Below are positions 31,708 through 42,114 of a stretch of 64,000 nucleotides of DNA, in pieces. A program made the position numbers and the translations under genes. The first letter of the stretch is position 1, and each line of letters begins with the position of its first letter. Source of the DNA: Amycolatopsis sp. 195334CR (GTDB lineage Bacteria; Actinomycetota; Actinomycetes; Mycobacteriales; Pseudonocardiaceae); assembly GCF_017309385.1 (NCBI RefSeq), contig NZ_JAFJMJ010000003.1, positions 558,001 to 622,000 on the forward strand. The letters run 5' to 3'. A model generated the notes under the pieces. That model was not told the DNA's origin. It worked only from the letters and a program-made list of their open reading frames with translations, and made no database searches.

Positions 31708-32985
31708 GTGCCCTACGAATCCCACCGCGTCCGGGAAGTGCGCATCACCCCGGTGGCCTTCACCGATCTCCCGCTGCTCAACACCGTCGGCGTGCACGAG
31801 CCCTTCGCCCTGCGCGCGATCGTCGAGCTGGTCACCGATTCGGGACTGACCGGCCTCGGCGAGACCTACGGCGACGCCGGGCACCTCGACCGGCTCCGGC
31901 TCGCCGCGGCCGAACTCACCGGCGTCGACGTCTGGCAGGTCAACGAAATCGCCCGCCGCATCCGGGGAGCGCTCGCCGCCGACCGGAGCAAGGGCGGACA
32001 CGGCATGAGCGGGATGGTCACCGGCAGCAGCACCGCCGACCGCGTGCTCTCCCCGTTCGAGGTGGCCTGCCTGGACATCCAGGGCAAGGCGATCGGCCGC
32101 CCGGTCAGCGACCTGCTCGGCGGCGCGGTCCGGGACCGCGTCGACTACAGCGCCTACCTCTTCTACAAGTGGGCGGGCCACCCCGGCGCCGACGACGACC
32201 CCTGGGGCCCCGCGCTCGACCCGGGCCAGCTCGTCGCGCAGGCTGAACGGATGATCGGCGAATACGGCTTCAGCGCGATCAAGCTCAAGGGCGGGGTGTT
32301 CGAACCGGACTCCGAGGTCGAGGCGATCTTCGAACTCCGCAAGGCTTTCCCCGACCATCCACTGAGGATCGATCCGAACGGCGCCTGGAGCGTGGAGACC
32401 GCCATCCGCGTCGGGCAGCGCCTCGACGGCGTGCTCGAATACCTGGAGGACCCGACCACCGGCATCGACGGCATGGCCGCGGTGGCCCGCGAAGTGCCGA
32501 TGCCGCTGGCCACCAACATGTGCGTGGTCGCCTTCGACCACGTCCGGCCCGCCGTCAAACAGGACGCCGTGCAGGTGATCCTGTCCGACCACCACTTCTG
32601 GGGCGGCCTGGACCGGTCCCGCACGCTGGCCGGGATCTGCGACACCTTCGGCCTGGGGTTGTCCATGCACTCCAACTCGCACCTCGGCATCAGCCTGGCC
32701 GCGATGACCCATCTCGCCGCCGCCACGCCGAACCTCACCTACGCCTGCGACACGCACTGGCCGTGGAAGGACGCGGCCGACGACGTGATCGTGCCGGGCG
32801 CGCTCGCCTTCGAAGGCGGCTCGGTCGCGGTGCCGACCGGACCCGGTCTCGGCGTCGAACTGGACCGCGACGCGCTGGCCCGGCTGCACGAGCAGTACCT
32901 CGCCTGCGGCATCCGCGAACGCGACGACACCGGCTACTTCCGCCGGTTCGAGCCGCAGTTCGACCCGACCGCGCCGCGCTGGTGA
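31708..32985 (+). CDS. gudD: Glucarate dehydratase (enolase superfamily)
   Basis: This 425-residue enzyme should dehydrate D-glucarate (and perhaps idarate) to 5-keto-4-deoxyglucarate. The enolase-superfamily KxK pair is Lys192-x-Lys194 in AIKLKGG. Metal ligands are expected at Asp222 (RIDPNGAW), Glu247 (EYLEDP) and Asp294 (SDHHFWGG). The catalytic His is probably His325 in MHSNSHLGIS. The N-terminal capping domain and MVTGSSTADRVLSPFEVACLD also match glucarate dehydratases. GGAGG precedes the GTG start. The 2-hydroxyacid dehydrogenase gene follows after four bases. The downstream aldolase is not in the window, so the rest of the pathway is elsewhere or the true substrate is a related acid. 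Confidence 0.88.
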   Translation: MPYESHRVREVRITPVAFTDLPLLNTVGVHEPFALRAIVELVTDSGLTGLGETYGDAGHLDRLRLAAAELTGVDVWQVNEIARRIRGALAADRSKGGHGMSGMVTGSSTADRVLSPFEVACLDIQGKAIGRPVSDLLGGAVRDRVDYSAYLFYKWAGHPGADDDPWGPALDPGQLVAQAERMIGEYGFSAIKLKGGVFEPDSEVEAIFELRKAFPDHPLRIDPNGAWSVETAIRVGQRLDGVLEYLEDPTTGIDGMAAVAREVPMPLATNMCVVAFDHVRPAVKQDAVQVILSDHHFWGGLDRSRTLAGICDTFGLGLSMHSNSHLGISLAAMTHLAAATPNLTYACDTHWPWKDAADDVIVPGALAFEGGSVAVPTGPGLGVELDRDALARLHEQYLACGIRERDDTGYFRRFEPQFDPTAPRW

Positions 32986-32989
32986 CGCG

Positions 32990-33982
32990 ATGAGGATCCT
33001 GCTGTCCGACCCGATCATGAGCCGCTTCACCGACGAGCTGACCCGCGGCGGGGCCGACGGCCACGACTGGGAATTCCTCGCCGGCCGACCGGATGACGAC
33101 GTGGTCGCGCGCCTGCCGGAGGCGGACGTGCTGGTGGCGTCCCGGATGACCGTCCCGATGGCCGAAGCGGGCACCGGACTGAAACTGGTGCACGTCACCG
33201 GCGCCGGGCTCGACCGCATCCCGCTCCACGCGCTCGCGCCGGACACGGTGGTGTGCAACACCTTCCACCACGGCCGGTCGATCGCCGAGCACGTGGTGAT
33301 GGTGGCGCTGATGCTGTCGCGCCGCGTGCTCCGCGCGGATCGCCTGCTGCGACGGGGAATCTGGGAATCCGTAGCCCTGGATCCGACGGTCCCGCTCGGC
33401 GGTGCGCTGGCCGGGCGCACGCTCGGTGTGGTCGGCTTCGGCGAGATCGGGCAGCAGGTGGCCCGGGCGGCCACCGCGCTGGGCATGCGGGTCCGCGCGG
33501 TCCGCCGCAACCCCTCGGCAGCACTGCCCCCGGACCTGCGGGAGCTCCGGGTCGAGGGCGACGACCAGCTCCCCGGCCTGCTGGGCGACTCGGATCTGGT
33601 GGTGCTCACCGTGCCGCTGTCCACCGCCACCCGTGGCTTGATCGGCACCGCGGAACTGGCGCGGATGCGGCGGGACGCGTTGCTGATCAACGTCGCCCGC
33701 GGCCCGCTCGTCGACGAGGACGCGCTCTTCGAAGCACTGGTCGAGGAGCGGATCGGCGGTGCGGCACTGGACGTCTGGTGGAGCCACCCGAAGGACGGCA
33801 CCGGCGCCACGGGGTACACCCGGCCGTTCCACGAACTGGAGAACGTGGTGCTGACCCCGCACCACTCGGGGCACACGCGCGAGACCTTCACCGGCCGGGC
33901 GGCCGAGATCGCCGCGAACATCCACCGGCTGGCCACGGACCAGCCACTGTCCAATGTGGTCAGAGGAACTGCTGGACGGTGA
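32990..33982 (+). CDS. D-isomer-specific 2-hydroxyacid dehydrogenase
   Basis: The 330-residue NAD-dependent enzyme has the Rossmann motif GVVGFGEIG and the conserved INVARGPLVDE segment. The catalytic-His segment near the C-terminus is HHSGHT. It would interconvert a 2-keto and a 2-hydroxy acid. It is co-transcribed with glucarate dehydratase (four-base gap), which suggests a role in the same sugar-acid route, for example reducing a keto-acid intermediate. Its last 23 bases overlap the convergent TauE-like permease gene. Confidence 0.87.
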   Translation: MRILLSDPIMSRFTDELTRGGADGHDWEFLAGRPDDDVVARLPEADVLVASRMTVPMAEAGTGLKLVHVTGAGLDRIPLHALAPDTVVCNTFHHGRSIAEHVVMVALMLSRRVLRADRLLRRGIWESVALDPTVPLGGALAGRTLGVVGFGEIGQQVARAATALGMRVRAVRRNPSAALPPDLRELRVEGDDQLPGLLGDSDLVVLTVPLSTATRGLIGTAELARMRRDALLINVARGPLVDEDALFEALVEERIGGAALDVWWSHPKDGTGATGYTRPFHELENVVLTPHHSGHTRETFTGRAAEIAANIHRLATDQPLSNVVRGTAGR

Positions 33983-34672
33983 GCGTCACCGCGCCGGCGA
34001 CCGCGAGCACCATCGCGGCGCCGCGTGTGCGACCCTCGTCGAGGTGCCGCGAAACCGGGCGGGCGAGCAGCACCCCGGCCGCCGCGGCGGGCGCCAGGAA
34101 GGCCGAATACCGCAGCGTTTCCACGTGCACCACACCGGCCACCGCCAGCGCGCCCAGGCTCAGCAGCGACCCGACCAGGAAGAACGCGCTCATCGTGCCG
34201 CGCATCTTCGGCCCGGCGTAGCGCTGCCACACCAGCGCCATCGGCGGCCCGCCGATCGAGGTCGCCGTGCCCATCAGCCCGGACGCGGCCCCGGCCAGCG
34301 CCACCGCCCGCGGCGTCGGGCGCGGCCGGAACCCGCGCAGGCTCACCACCACCCCGGCCAGCACCACCGCGGCCACGCTGAACGCGAGCGCCTTCGCCGG
34401 CAGGAAGGCCACCAGCGCCGCCCCGGCGATCGTGCCCGGCACCCGCCCGCCCAGCGCCCAGCCCGCCCCGCGCAGGTCCAGGTGCGCGCGTTCGGCCAGC
34501 ACCGTCGCCGTGGTCACGCCGGTGGCCAGCAGGAGCAGCACCACCGGCACCAGCGTCGGGTCGAGCAGCGCGATCACCGGCGCGGCGAGCATGCCGAGCC
34601 CGAACCCGATGGACACCTGCAGCATCGAGCCGACCAGCACCACCGCCGACAACACGCAGAAGGCCGGAACGC

Positions 34673-34676
<4 letters not shown>
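33960..34676 (-). CDS. TauE/SafE-family membrane permease
   Basis: The 238-residue protein has about seven to eight hydrophobic segments and the TauE/SafE pattern, with the duplicated motif QVSIGFGLGMLAAPVI and GLMGTATSIGGPPMALVWQ. These proteins export sulfite, sulfoacetate or other organic anions, or import related compounds. The GTG start at 34676 overlaps the OppF-like gene stop (GTGA), making it the last gene of the ABC-importer operon. Its coupling to a sugar-acid transporter suggests movement of an organic anion; sulfonate transport is not excluded. Confidence 0.8.
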
Positions 34677-35636
<960 letters not shown>

Positions 35637-35647
<11 letters not shown>

Positions 35648-36665
35648 GGGTGCGCTCCTGTTCCGGGAAGTGGCAGGCGGCCGACCGGGTCCCGGCCGCC
35701 GGCGTCAGCCGAGGGCGTTCGCCGGCACACAGATCGGTGGCTTTCGGGCAGCGGGCCTGGAAAACGCAGCCCGGTGGCACGGCGCTGAGTTCGGGCGGGC
35801 TGCCCGGCACGGCGTGCAGCGGCTGACCCCGCACCCCCTGTTCGGGCACCGAATCCAGCAGGCCGCGCGTGTACGGGTGCTTCGGGTCGGCGAAGACCTC
35901 GCGCACCGGGCCGGTTTCGACCACGTTCCCGGCGTACATGACGGCCACGTCGTCGGCCTCCTCGGCGACCACGGCCAGGTCGTGGGTGATCAGCACCAGC
36001 GCCATCTCGCGTTCGGTCCGCAGGTCGCGCAGCAACCGCATCACCTGCGCCTGCACGGTCACGTCGAGCGCGGTGGTCGGCTCGTCGGCGATCAGCACCT
36101 GCGGGCCGAGCGCGACGGCCATCGCGATCAGCAGCCGCTGCCGCATGCCGCCGGAGAACTGGTGCGGGTACGACTTGGCCCTGGCCCGCGGTTCCGGGAT
36201 GCCGACCAGTTCCATCAGCTCGACGGCCTTCTCCCGCGCCGCGCGGCGGGACAGGCCCTGGTGGATGCGGAACGGCTCACCGAGTTGCCTGCCCACCGGC
36301 TGCACCGGGTTCATCGCGGTCAGCGCGTCCTGGAAGACGATCGAGAGCACCGGCCCGGCCAGGCGGCGGCGTTCGGCGCGGCCGAGTTCGAGCACATCGG
36401 TGCCCGCCACCCGGACCGAGCCACCGGCCACCTCGGCGATCGGGTCGAGCAGGCCGACGATGGTCTGCGCGGTGATCGACTTGCCGCAGCCGGACTCGCC
36501 GAGCAGCGCCAGCGTCCGGCCCCGGCGCACGGAGAAGCTGACCTGGTCGACCGCGCGGACCGTGCCCGCCGCGGTGCGCAGGTCCACGCTGAGCCGGTCG
36601 ACCTCCAGCGCCGCGTGCCCGGTGCCGGTGTCCGAAGTGGACTTGGTGGGAGCTGCCGCGTTCAT
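35637..36665 (-). CDS. Oligopeptide/opine-type ABC importer, ATPase subunit (OppD/DppD-like)
   Basis: The 342-residue ATPase has Walker A GESGCGKSITAQTIVG, the signature FSGGMRQRLLIAMAV, Walker B VLIADEPTTALDVT, and the C-terminal domain with a cysteine-rich CVFQARCPKATDLC motif. Together with OppF-like it drives solute import. The ATG at 36665 overlaps the OppC-like gene stop by four bases. An Ala/Thr/Ser-rich N-terminal tail of about 20 residues precedes the ATPase domain. Confidence 0.9.
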
Positions 36666-37606
36666 CCGGTGACCTCCGTGGTGGTGGGACGGGCGCCGCG
36701 CGTGCGCCGCGGCAGGGTCAGCCGCCAGCGCTGGGCCGGGTCGGTGGCCAGGCGCACCCAGGCGGCGAGCACGGTGGCCGACACCGTGGTCACCACGATG
36801 GCCACCCCGGGCAGCACCGCGATCCACCACGCCGTCTGCAGGTACTGCCGGCCCTGGGCGACCATCAGGCCCCAGCTGACATCCGGCGGCTGGATGCCGA
36901 TGCCGAGGAAGCTCAGCGAGGACTCGGTGAGCATGACGAAGCAGAAGTCGAGGGTGGCCACGGTGAGCAGGGTGGGCAGCGCGATCGGCAGGATGTGCCG
37001 GTAGATCGTCGGCCAGCTGGTCGCGCCGAAGGTCCGGGCCGCGTCGACGAACAGCCTGCTCTTCAGTTCGGCCGCCTCGGCGCGCGCGGTGCGCAGATAG
37101 ACCGGGATGCGTGCGATGGCGAGGATCAGCACGATGTTGCCGACGCTGGGCGCGAACACGTAGAGCACCACCACGGCGAGCAGCAGCGACGGGAAGCTCA
37201 GGATCACGTCGGCGATCCGCATCGCGACGTTCTCCCGCACCCCGCCGTGGTACCCGGCCCACATGCCCAGCGTCGCGCCGATGACGAGCGAGCAGAGCAC
37301 CGCCGGGATGGCCACCGACAGCGTGGTCCCGGCGGCGTCGATCAGCCGCGCCAGCACGCTGCGGCCCAGCACGTCGGTGCCGAGGAGGCCGAAGAAGCCG
37401 TGGTCGAACGACGGCGGCCGCAGCGACGCGCGCAGGTCCTGGCGCACCGCTCGGTCCCCGGTGAGCAGCGGGCCCAGCAACGCGGTCAGCAGCACCAGCC
37501 CGAGCACCACGGCGGCGACCGCGGCGAACCGGTCGCGGCCGAGCAGGGTCCACCAGCGCGCCCGGGCGCGGGCGGCCTTGCCGGGTTGGTTGACGGTGGT
37601 GGTCAT
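36662..37606 (-). CDS. Oligopeptide/opine-type ABC importer, permease (OppC/DppC-like)
   Basis: The 314-residue permease has the N-terminal OppC region with one helix (AAVAAVVLGLVLLTALLG) and FFGLLGTDVLGRSVLARLI. Five further membrane segments and an EAA-type loop in the FVDAARTFGATSWPTIYRHILP stretch follow. It forms the translocation channel with the OppB-like partner. It lies 19 bases after that gene and overlaps OppD-like by four. Confidence 0.9.
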   Translation of the reverse strand: MTTTVNQPGKAARARARWWTLLGRDRFAAVAAVVLGLVLLTALLGPLLTGDRAVRQDLRASLRPPSFDHGFFGLLGTDVLGRSVLARLIDAAGTTLSVAIPAVLCSLVIGATLGMWAGYHGGVRENVAMRIADVILSFPSLLLAVVVLYVFAPSVGNIVLILAIARIPVYLRTARAEAAELKSRLFVDAARTFGATSWPTIYRHILPIALPTLLTVATLDFCFVMLTESSLSFLGIGIQPPDVSWGLMVAQGRQYLQTAWWIAVLPGVAIVVTTVSATVLAAWVRLATDPAQRWRLTLPRRTRGARPTTTEVTG

Positions 37607-37625
37607 CGTTGACTCCTAGAGCAGG

Positions 37626-38555
37626 TCAGGCCGGGACTGCCTGGCGCACACGGGCGTCGAGCAGGGCGTAGCAGAGATCGATCACGATGTTCAGCAGGAA
37701 GATGGTGATCGCGGTGAGCAGCACGGCGGCCTGCAGCACGGCGAAGTCGCGCTGCAGGATCGAGTCGATCATCAGCTTGCCGATGCCCGGCCAGCCGAAG
37801 ATGGTCTCCACCACCACCGCGCCGTTGACCAGCCCGATGGTCAGGTCGCCGGCCACGGTCAGCGCGGGCGTGGTGGCGTTGCGCAGCGCGTGCCCGAACA
37901 CCACCCGCTTCTCGCTCGCGCCCTTGCTGCGGGCCACCTTCGTGTAGGGCGCGGACAGCGCCGCCACCATCGCGCCGCGCACCACCTGGACCAGCACGCC
38001 GAACGGCCGGATGAGCAGGGTGGCGATCGGCAGCACCCAGACCTCCGGGCCGCCGCTGACCCCCGAGGTGGGCAGCCACTCCAGGCTCACGCCGAAGACC
38101 AGCACGCCCATGATGGCGAACCAGAAGTCCGGGATGCTGGCCGCGGTCATCGACAGGAAGCTGGAGATCCGGTCGGCCAGCGAGTTCGGCCGGTACGCGG
38201 CGAGGCAGCCGATCAGCACCGCGCCGGCCGCGGCGATCAGCATGGTCACCGCGGCGAGTTGCAGGGTGGCCGGGAACGCGGTGAGCACCATCTCCGCGGC
38301 GGGCTGGTCGGTCCGCAGCGAGGTGCCGAAGTCGAGCTGGACGACCTGGCCGAGGTAGTCCCACAGCTGCACCAGGATCGGCTGGTCGAACCCGTGCTCG
38401 GCGGAGAACGCGGCCCGCTGCTCGGCGGTGGCGCTCAGCGGGAGGTAGAGGTTGACCGGGTTGCCGGTCAGCCGCGCCAGGCAGAACACGCCCAGCACCA
38501 CAAAAACCAGCGGGATCGCGCTGGAGACGACGCGTTTGCGCAGGAAGGTCAGCAT
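37626..38555 (-). CDS. Oligopeptide/opine-type ABC importer, permease (OppB/DppB-like)
   Basis: The 309-residue permease begins MLTFLRKRVVSSAIPLVFVVLG, the standard OppB first helix. It has PVNLYLPLSATAEQRAAFSAEHGFD with the following GDYLGQ-like segment, and an EAA loop (KGASEKRVVFGHALRNATTP). About six membrane helices are visible. Its ATG overlaps the binding-protein gene stop by one base (TGATG). Confidence 0.9.
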   Translation of the reverse strand: MLTFLRKRVVSSAIPLVFVVLGVFCLARLTGNPVNLYLPLSATAEQRAAFSAEHGFDQPILVQLWDYLGQVVQLDFGTSLRTDQPAAEMVLTAFPATLQLAAVTMLIAAAGAVLIGCLAAYRPNSLADRISSFLSMTAASIPDFWFAIMGVLVFGVSLEWLPTSGVSGGPEVWVLPIATLLIRPFGVLVQVVRGAMVAALSAPYTKVARSKGASEKRVVFGHALRNATTPALTVAGDLTIGLVNGAVVVETIFGWPGIGKLMIDSILQRDFAVLQAAVLLTAITIFLLNIVIDLCYALLDARVRQAVPA

Positions 38556-40114
38556 CAGCGCGCCTCCCCCGCCGCCGCGGGCCGCACGGCGGCCAGGTGC
38601 ATCTCGTCCCCGGTCGCCGAATCCGGTTGGTACCGGACGGACGGCGAGATGCCGAGCAGGCCGCGCATGTGGGCGAGGTGCACGTACTGCGCCACGGAGT
38701 CGTTCTGGTCGGCGAAGATCGCGGCGAACGCGTCCTGGCGGGCCGGACCGGCCAGCCCACCGGCTTCGGCGATCTTCGCGTCGAGTTCCGGCGTGCCGAA
38801 GGTCGACTGCGGGCCGCCGGCACGCAGGTACTGGCTCGTGGTGAACGCCGCGTCACCGGCCTGGTTGCCGTGCATGATCAGCAGCGCGATCGGCCCGACA
38901 CCGGTCGGGAACGGCCGCAGCTGGTACTCCAGGTGGGCCGCCGTGTCCGCCATCTGGATCTGCACGTTCAGCCCGACCTGCGCGAGTTCGTACTGCAGTG
39001 CCTCGGCGGTCTCGGCCACCCTGGGGAACTGCGTGTTCCTGGCCACCAGGGTGATCTTGCGGTCGACCGGGACGCCGTCGGCGGCGGCCTCGCGGATCAG
39101 CGCGCGGGCGGCTTCCGGGTCGTAGGCGGCGGCCTTGAGCGTGGGGTTGAAGCCGACCACACCGTCCGGGATCAGCTGTGCGGCCGGTTCGGCCAGTCCG
39201 GCCAGCAGGGTGCCGACGATGCCGTCGCGGTCCACCGCCAGGCCGATCGCCTTGCGCACGCGGATGTCGTCGAGCGGGGCCTCGCGGCCGTCGAGGCGCA
39301 GCGCGGTGGTCTCGTTGTTGGGGTAGGCCACCGAGTTCTCCTCGGTCGCGTCCTCGGGGTTGAGCGTGGTGGCCAGATCGGCCTCGCCGCGGGTGATCAT
39401 CGCCGCGCGCACGCTCGGCTCCGACCGCCAGACGTAGCGCGCGGCCGGGAAGGCCGGCGCCTCGCCCCAGTAGTTCTCGTTGCGCCGCAAGGTGATCGAC
39501 ACGCCGGTCTCCCAGCTCTCGATGGCGTAGGGTCCGGTGCCCACCGGTTCGCGCACCTTCGCCGTGGTGCTCGTGGCGCGCGGCACCATCTCGACGAAGC
39601 TGAGCCGCAGCGGCAGGATCGGGTCCGGCTTGGTGGTGTGCACGGTCAGCCCGGCGTCGCCGTTGACCTCCAGGCCGAGCTTCTCCTCGTCGTCGAACAC
39701 GTAACCGTCCACATTGCACTGGAGGTCCGAGTTCACCGCGCGGTCGATGGAGAAGGCGGCGTCCTGCGCGGTGAACGGCTGTCCATTGTGGAAGGTGACG
39801 CCGCCGCGGAGGTCGAAGGTCCAGGTGGTCGGCGCGGTCTGCCGCCAGGCCGTGGCCAGCAGCGGGCGCAGGTCGCCGGTGCCGGCGTCGCGTTCCAGCA
39901 GCGGTTCGCTGATGTTGGAGCGGACCACCACGCCGGTCGAGGTGAGCGAGGCTTCACAGGGTTCGAGGGTCGGTGGTTCCTGCGCGAGGACAACGCGCAA
40001 CGTACTGCCCGCGTCTCCGGCGTCGCCCGACGGGCTGTTCGCCACGGTGCAGGAACTGCCGCACAGGACCACCGCCGCGACCGCGAGGACGCGGGAACGT
40101 ACGGAAGACAGCAT
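38555..40114 (-). CDS. Extracellular solute-binding lipoprotein of the ABC importer (family 5)
   Basis: The 519-residue protein has a signal peptide with a lipobox (LCGSSC) and the family-5 binding-protein pattern (TFDLRGGVTFHNGQPFTAQDAAFSIDR, then VGTGPYAIESW and RNENYWG). It should sit outside the cell and deliver the ligand to the OppBC channel. Family 5 proteins bind peptides, opines, nickel or sugar derivatives. The genomic tie to glucarate dehydratase through shared operators suggests an acidic sugar or related conjugate. The ATG follows GGAGAG. It starts a six-gene operon. Confidence 0.88.
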   Translation of the reverse strand: MLSSVRSRVLAVAAVVLCGSSCTVANSPSGDAGDAGSTLRVVLAQEPPTLEPCEASLTSTGVVVRSNISEPLLERDAGTGDLRPLLATAWRQTAPTTWTFDLRGGVTFHNGQPFTAQDAAFSIDRAVNSDLQCNVDGYVFDDEEKLGLEVNGDAGLTVHTTKPDPILPLRLSFVEMVPRATSTTAKVREPVGTGPYAIESWETGVSITLRRNENYWGEAPAFPAARYVWRSEPSVRAAMITRGEADLATTLNPEDATEENSVAYPNNETTALRLDGREAPLDDIRVRKAIGLAVDRDGIVGTLLAGLAEPAAQLIPDGVVGFNPTLKAAAYDPEAARALIREAAADGVPVDRKITLVARNTQFPRVAETAEALQYELAQVGLNVQIQMADTAAHLEYQLRPFPTGVGPIALLIMHGNQAGDAAFTTSQYLRAGGPQSTFGTPELDAKIAEAGGLAGPARQDAFAAIFADQNDSVAQYVHLAHMRGLLGISPSVRYQPDSATGDEMHLAAVRPAAAGEAR

Positions 40115-40183
40115 CGTCTCTCCGATGATCAGGGGATGAAGTGATCGGAAAACCGGAGCCGATTGTCTATGGACGCGTATCCG

Positions 40184-40199
40184 GTCTGCATCTGTAGAC
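40184..40199. promoter_or_regulatory. IclR-type operator dyad upstream of the ABC importer
   Basis: GTCTGCATCTGTAGAC matches the dyad before the glucarate dehydratase gene (31623) in 13 of 16 positions. It lies 70 bases upstream of the binding-protein start (40114, minus strand) and 83 bases before the -35 box of the divergent dehydrogenase gene. A degraded half-site GTCTA with GGAC is found at 40165-40174, again about 20 bases away. One regulator probably serves both promoters. Confidence 0.7.
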
Positions 40200-40281
40200 G
40201 CAGACCGTAAGCCGGTCGCGATAAGCCGTCAAGGGAGTCCGTTTGATGCGCGGAAGGTATCGCTGAATGCGAACTTGGTCT

Positions 40282-40310
40282 TAGACAGGTATCGAACCGG
40301 TCCATACGCT
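40282..40310 (+). promoter_or_regulatory. Leaderless promoter of the second 2-hydroxyacid dehydrogenase
   Basis: TAGACA (40282-40287) and TACGCT (40305-40310) are separated by 17 bases, close to the consensus. The ATG at 40318 is eight bases after the -10 box, so translation should begin at or next to the 5' end. GGTATCG occurs twice just upstream, at 40256 and 40289. Confidence 0.6.
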
Positions 40311-40317
40311 CAGGGCC

Positions 40318-41247
40318 ATGACCGGCTCCGTTCTCCAACTCTGCCCCCTGCTGCCGTCGCTGGAAACCGCGCTCGGCGCGCACCGCACGGTGCGGTTGTT
40401 CGAGCAGCCGGAGGGCTATCTCGCGGAGCACGGCGCCGAGTTCACCGCGGCGATCACCAGCGCCAGGATCGGCGTGCCGGACGAGGTGATGGACGCGCTC
40501 CCCCGCCTCGGCGCGATCGTCCACTTCGGAGTCGGTTACGAAACCACCGACGTGGCACGGGCCCGCGCCCGCGGTATCGACGTGAGCAACACCCCCGACG
40601 TGCTCACGGACTGCGTCGCCGACCTCGCCGTCGGCGGCCTCATCGACGTCATGCGCAGGCTCACCGCGGCGGACCGCTTCGTCCGCCGCGGTGACTGGTC
40701 CACCACCGCCTATCCGCTGGCGACCAAGGTCAGCGGCAAGAAGGTCGGCGTGCTGGGCCTCGGCCGGATCGGCCGCGCGATCGCCACCCGGCTGACCGGG
40801 TTCGGCGTGGAACTGAGCTACCACTCACGCCGCCCGGTCGACGGGATCCCGTACCGCTACGTGGATTCGGCCGTGGCACTCGCCGCCGAGGTCGACGCGC
40901 TGGTGGTCGCGGTGGCGGGCGGTGACGAGACCCGCGGCCTGGTCTCGTCCGACGTGCTCGCCGCGCTCGGCCCCGACGGTTACCTGGTCAACGTCTCCCG
41001 CGGTTCCGTGGTCGACGAACCCGCACTGGTGGCGGCGCTGACCGAGGGCAAACTGGCCGGCGCCGCGCTCGACGTGTTCGCCGCAGAGCCCGAGGTGCCC
41101 GCGCCACTGCTGGACCTGGATTCCGTCCTGCTGCTGCCGCACATCGCCAGCGCCACCACGGAAACCCGGGAGGCCATGGGAGAACTGGCTTTCCGCAACC
41201 TCGACCAGTTCCTCACCACCGGCTCGCTGCTCACTCCGGTGCCGTGA
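40318..41247 (+). CDS. D-isomer-specific 2-hydroxyacid dehydrogenase (glyoxylate/hydroxypyruvate reductase-like)
   Basis: The 309-residue enzyme has GVGYETTDVARARARGI, the Rossmann motif VGVLGLGRIG, NVSRGSVVDEPAL and PHIASAT with the catalytic His. These are typical of glyoxylate/hydroxypyruvate reductases. It differs from the dehydrogenase at 32990 and is not a recent copy. It is divergent from the ABC-importer operon and shares its operator region, so it probably belongs to the same regulon. Its 3' end overlaps the convergent NmrA-like gene by 17 bases. Confidence 0.88.
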   Translation: MTGSVLQLCPLLPSLETALGAHRTVRLFEQPEGYLAEHGAEFTAAITSARIGVPDEVMDALPRLGAIVHFGVGYETTDVARARARGIDVSNTPDVLTDCVADLAVGGLIDVMRRLTAADRFVRRGDWSTTAYPLATKVSGKKVGVLGLGRIGRAIATRLTGFGVELSYHSRRPVDGIPYRYVDSAVALAAEVDALVVAVAGGDETRGLVSSDVLAALGPDGYLVNVSRGSVVDEPALVAALTEGKLAGAALDVFAAEPEVPAPLLDLDSVLLLPHIASATTETREAMGELAFRNLDQFLTTGSLLTPVP

Positions 41248-42103
41248 ACCTCGCGGCGTGGTCGCGCGCGAACTCGGCGAAGTCCCGTGGCGGACGGCCG
41301 AGCAGCCCGGCGACCGCGTCGGTGGTGAAGTCACCCCAGCCCGCGGCGTAGGCCCGCGCGTACTCCTCCAGCATGTCGACGATCCACTTCGGAACGCCGT
41401 AACCGAGCAGCGTCTCGCGCTTCGCGTCGTCGCTGACCGGCAGGTGTCCGACGGACCGGCCGAGCACTTTTTCCAGCTCCACGGCGACTTCGTCGAAGGA
41501 CAGCGAGCGCGGGCCGGTGAGCGTGTACGTCTTGCCGTGGTGGCGGTCCGGTTCGTCGAGGAGCACCCGCGCCGCGCTTTCGGCGATGTCGCGCGCGTCG
41601 ATCATGCCGAGCCGCGCCGACGCCATGTTCATCGAGAACGTTCCGGTGGCCGCGATGTCGCCCGCCTCGTTCAGCAGGTTCTGCATGAACCAGTGCGGGC
41701 GCAGGATCGTCCAGCGCAGGCCCGACCGCTCGGTTTCCCGGTCGGACAACGCGTGCAGGCGGCCGCTGCGGTTGGGCGCATCGTGTGCCGCGCCCACCAC
41801 GGACAGGCGCACCACGCGGTCCACCCCGGCCTGACGCGCGGCCCACAGCGCGTTCATGTTGTTCTCCGGTGCGCGCGGGCCGTTCGGCACGAGCAGCCAG
41901 AGGTCGTGCACGCCCTCGAAGGCGGGCGGTAGCGAACGGGCGTCGTCGAGATCGCCGGCGACCACCTCGATCCCGCGTTCGCGCAGTCCGTCCGCTTTGG
42001 ACTCGTCGCGGACCAGTGCGCGGAGATCCGCTCCGGGCAGGGCGTCGATCAGCGCGGTGGACACGGTCCCGGTGGCGCCGGTGAGCAGGATGGTGCGAGA
42101 CAT
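41231..42103 (-). CDS. NmrA-like NAD(P)-binding oxidoreductase
   Basis: This 290-residue protein begins ILLTGATGTVSTALIDAL, the Gly-rich motif of atypical short-chain dehydrogenases. VVAGDLDDARSLPPAFEGV and VRLSVVGAAHDAPN follow. The active-site YxxxK is not clear, which is common in NmrA-like sensors and azoreductase-like proteins. It may reduce a quinone or bind NADP as a sensor. The EamA exporter gene is 11 bases upstream on the same strand, so the two are co-transcribed and controlled by the MarR protein. That suggests a joint stress or detoxification role. Confidence 0.82.
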   Translation of the reverse strand: MSRTILLTGATGTVSTALIDALPGADLRALVRDESKADGLRERGIEVVAGDLDDARSLPPAFEGVHDLWLLVPNGPRAPENNMNALWAARQAGVDRVVRLSVVGAAHDAPNRSGRLHALSDRETERSGLRWTILRPHWFMQNLLNEAGDIAATGTFSMNMASARLGMIDARDIAESAARVLLDEPDRHHGKTYTLTGPRSLSFDEVAVELEKVLGRSVGHLPVSDDAKRETLLGYGVPKWIVDMLEEYARAYAAGWGDFTTDAVAGLLGRPPRDFAEFARDHAARFTAPE

Positions 42104-42114
42104 GGCTTTCCCTT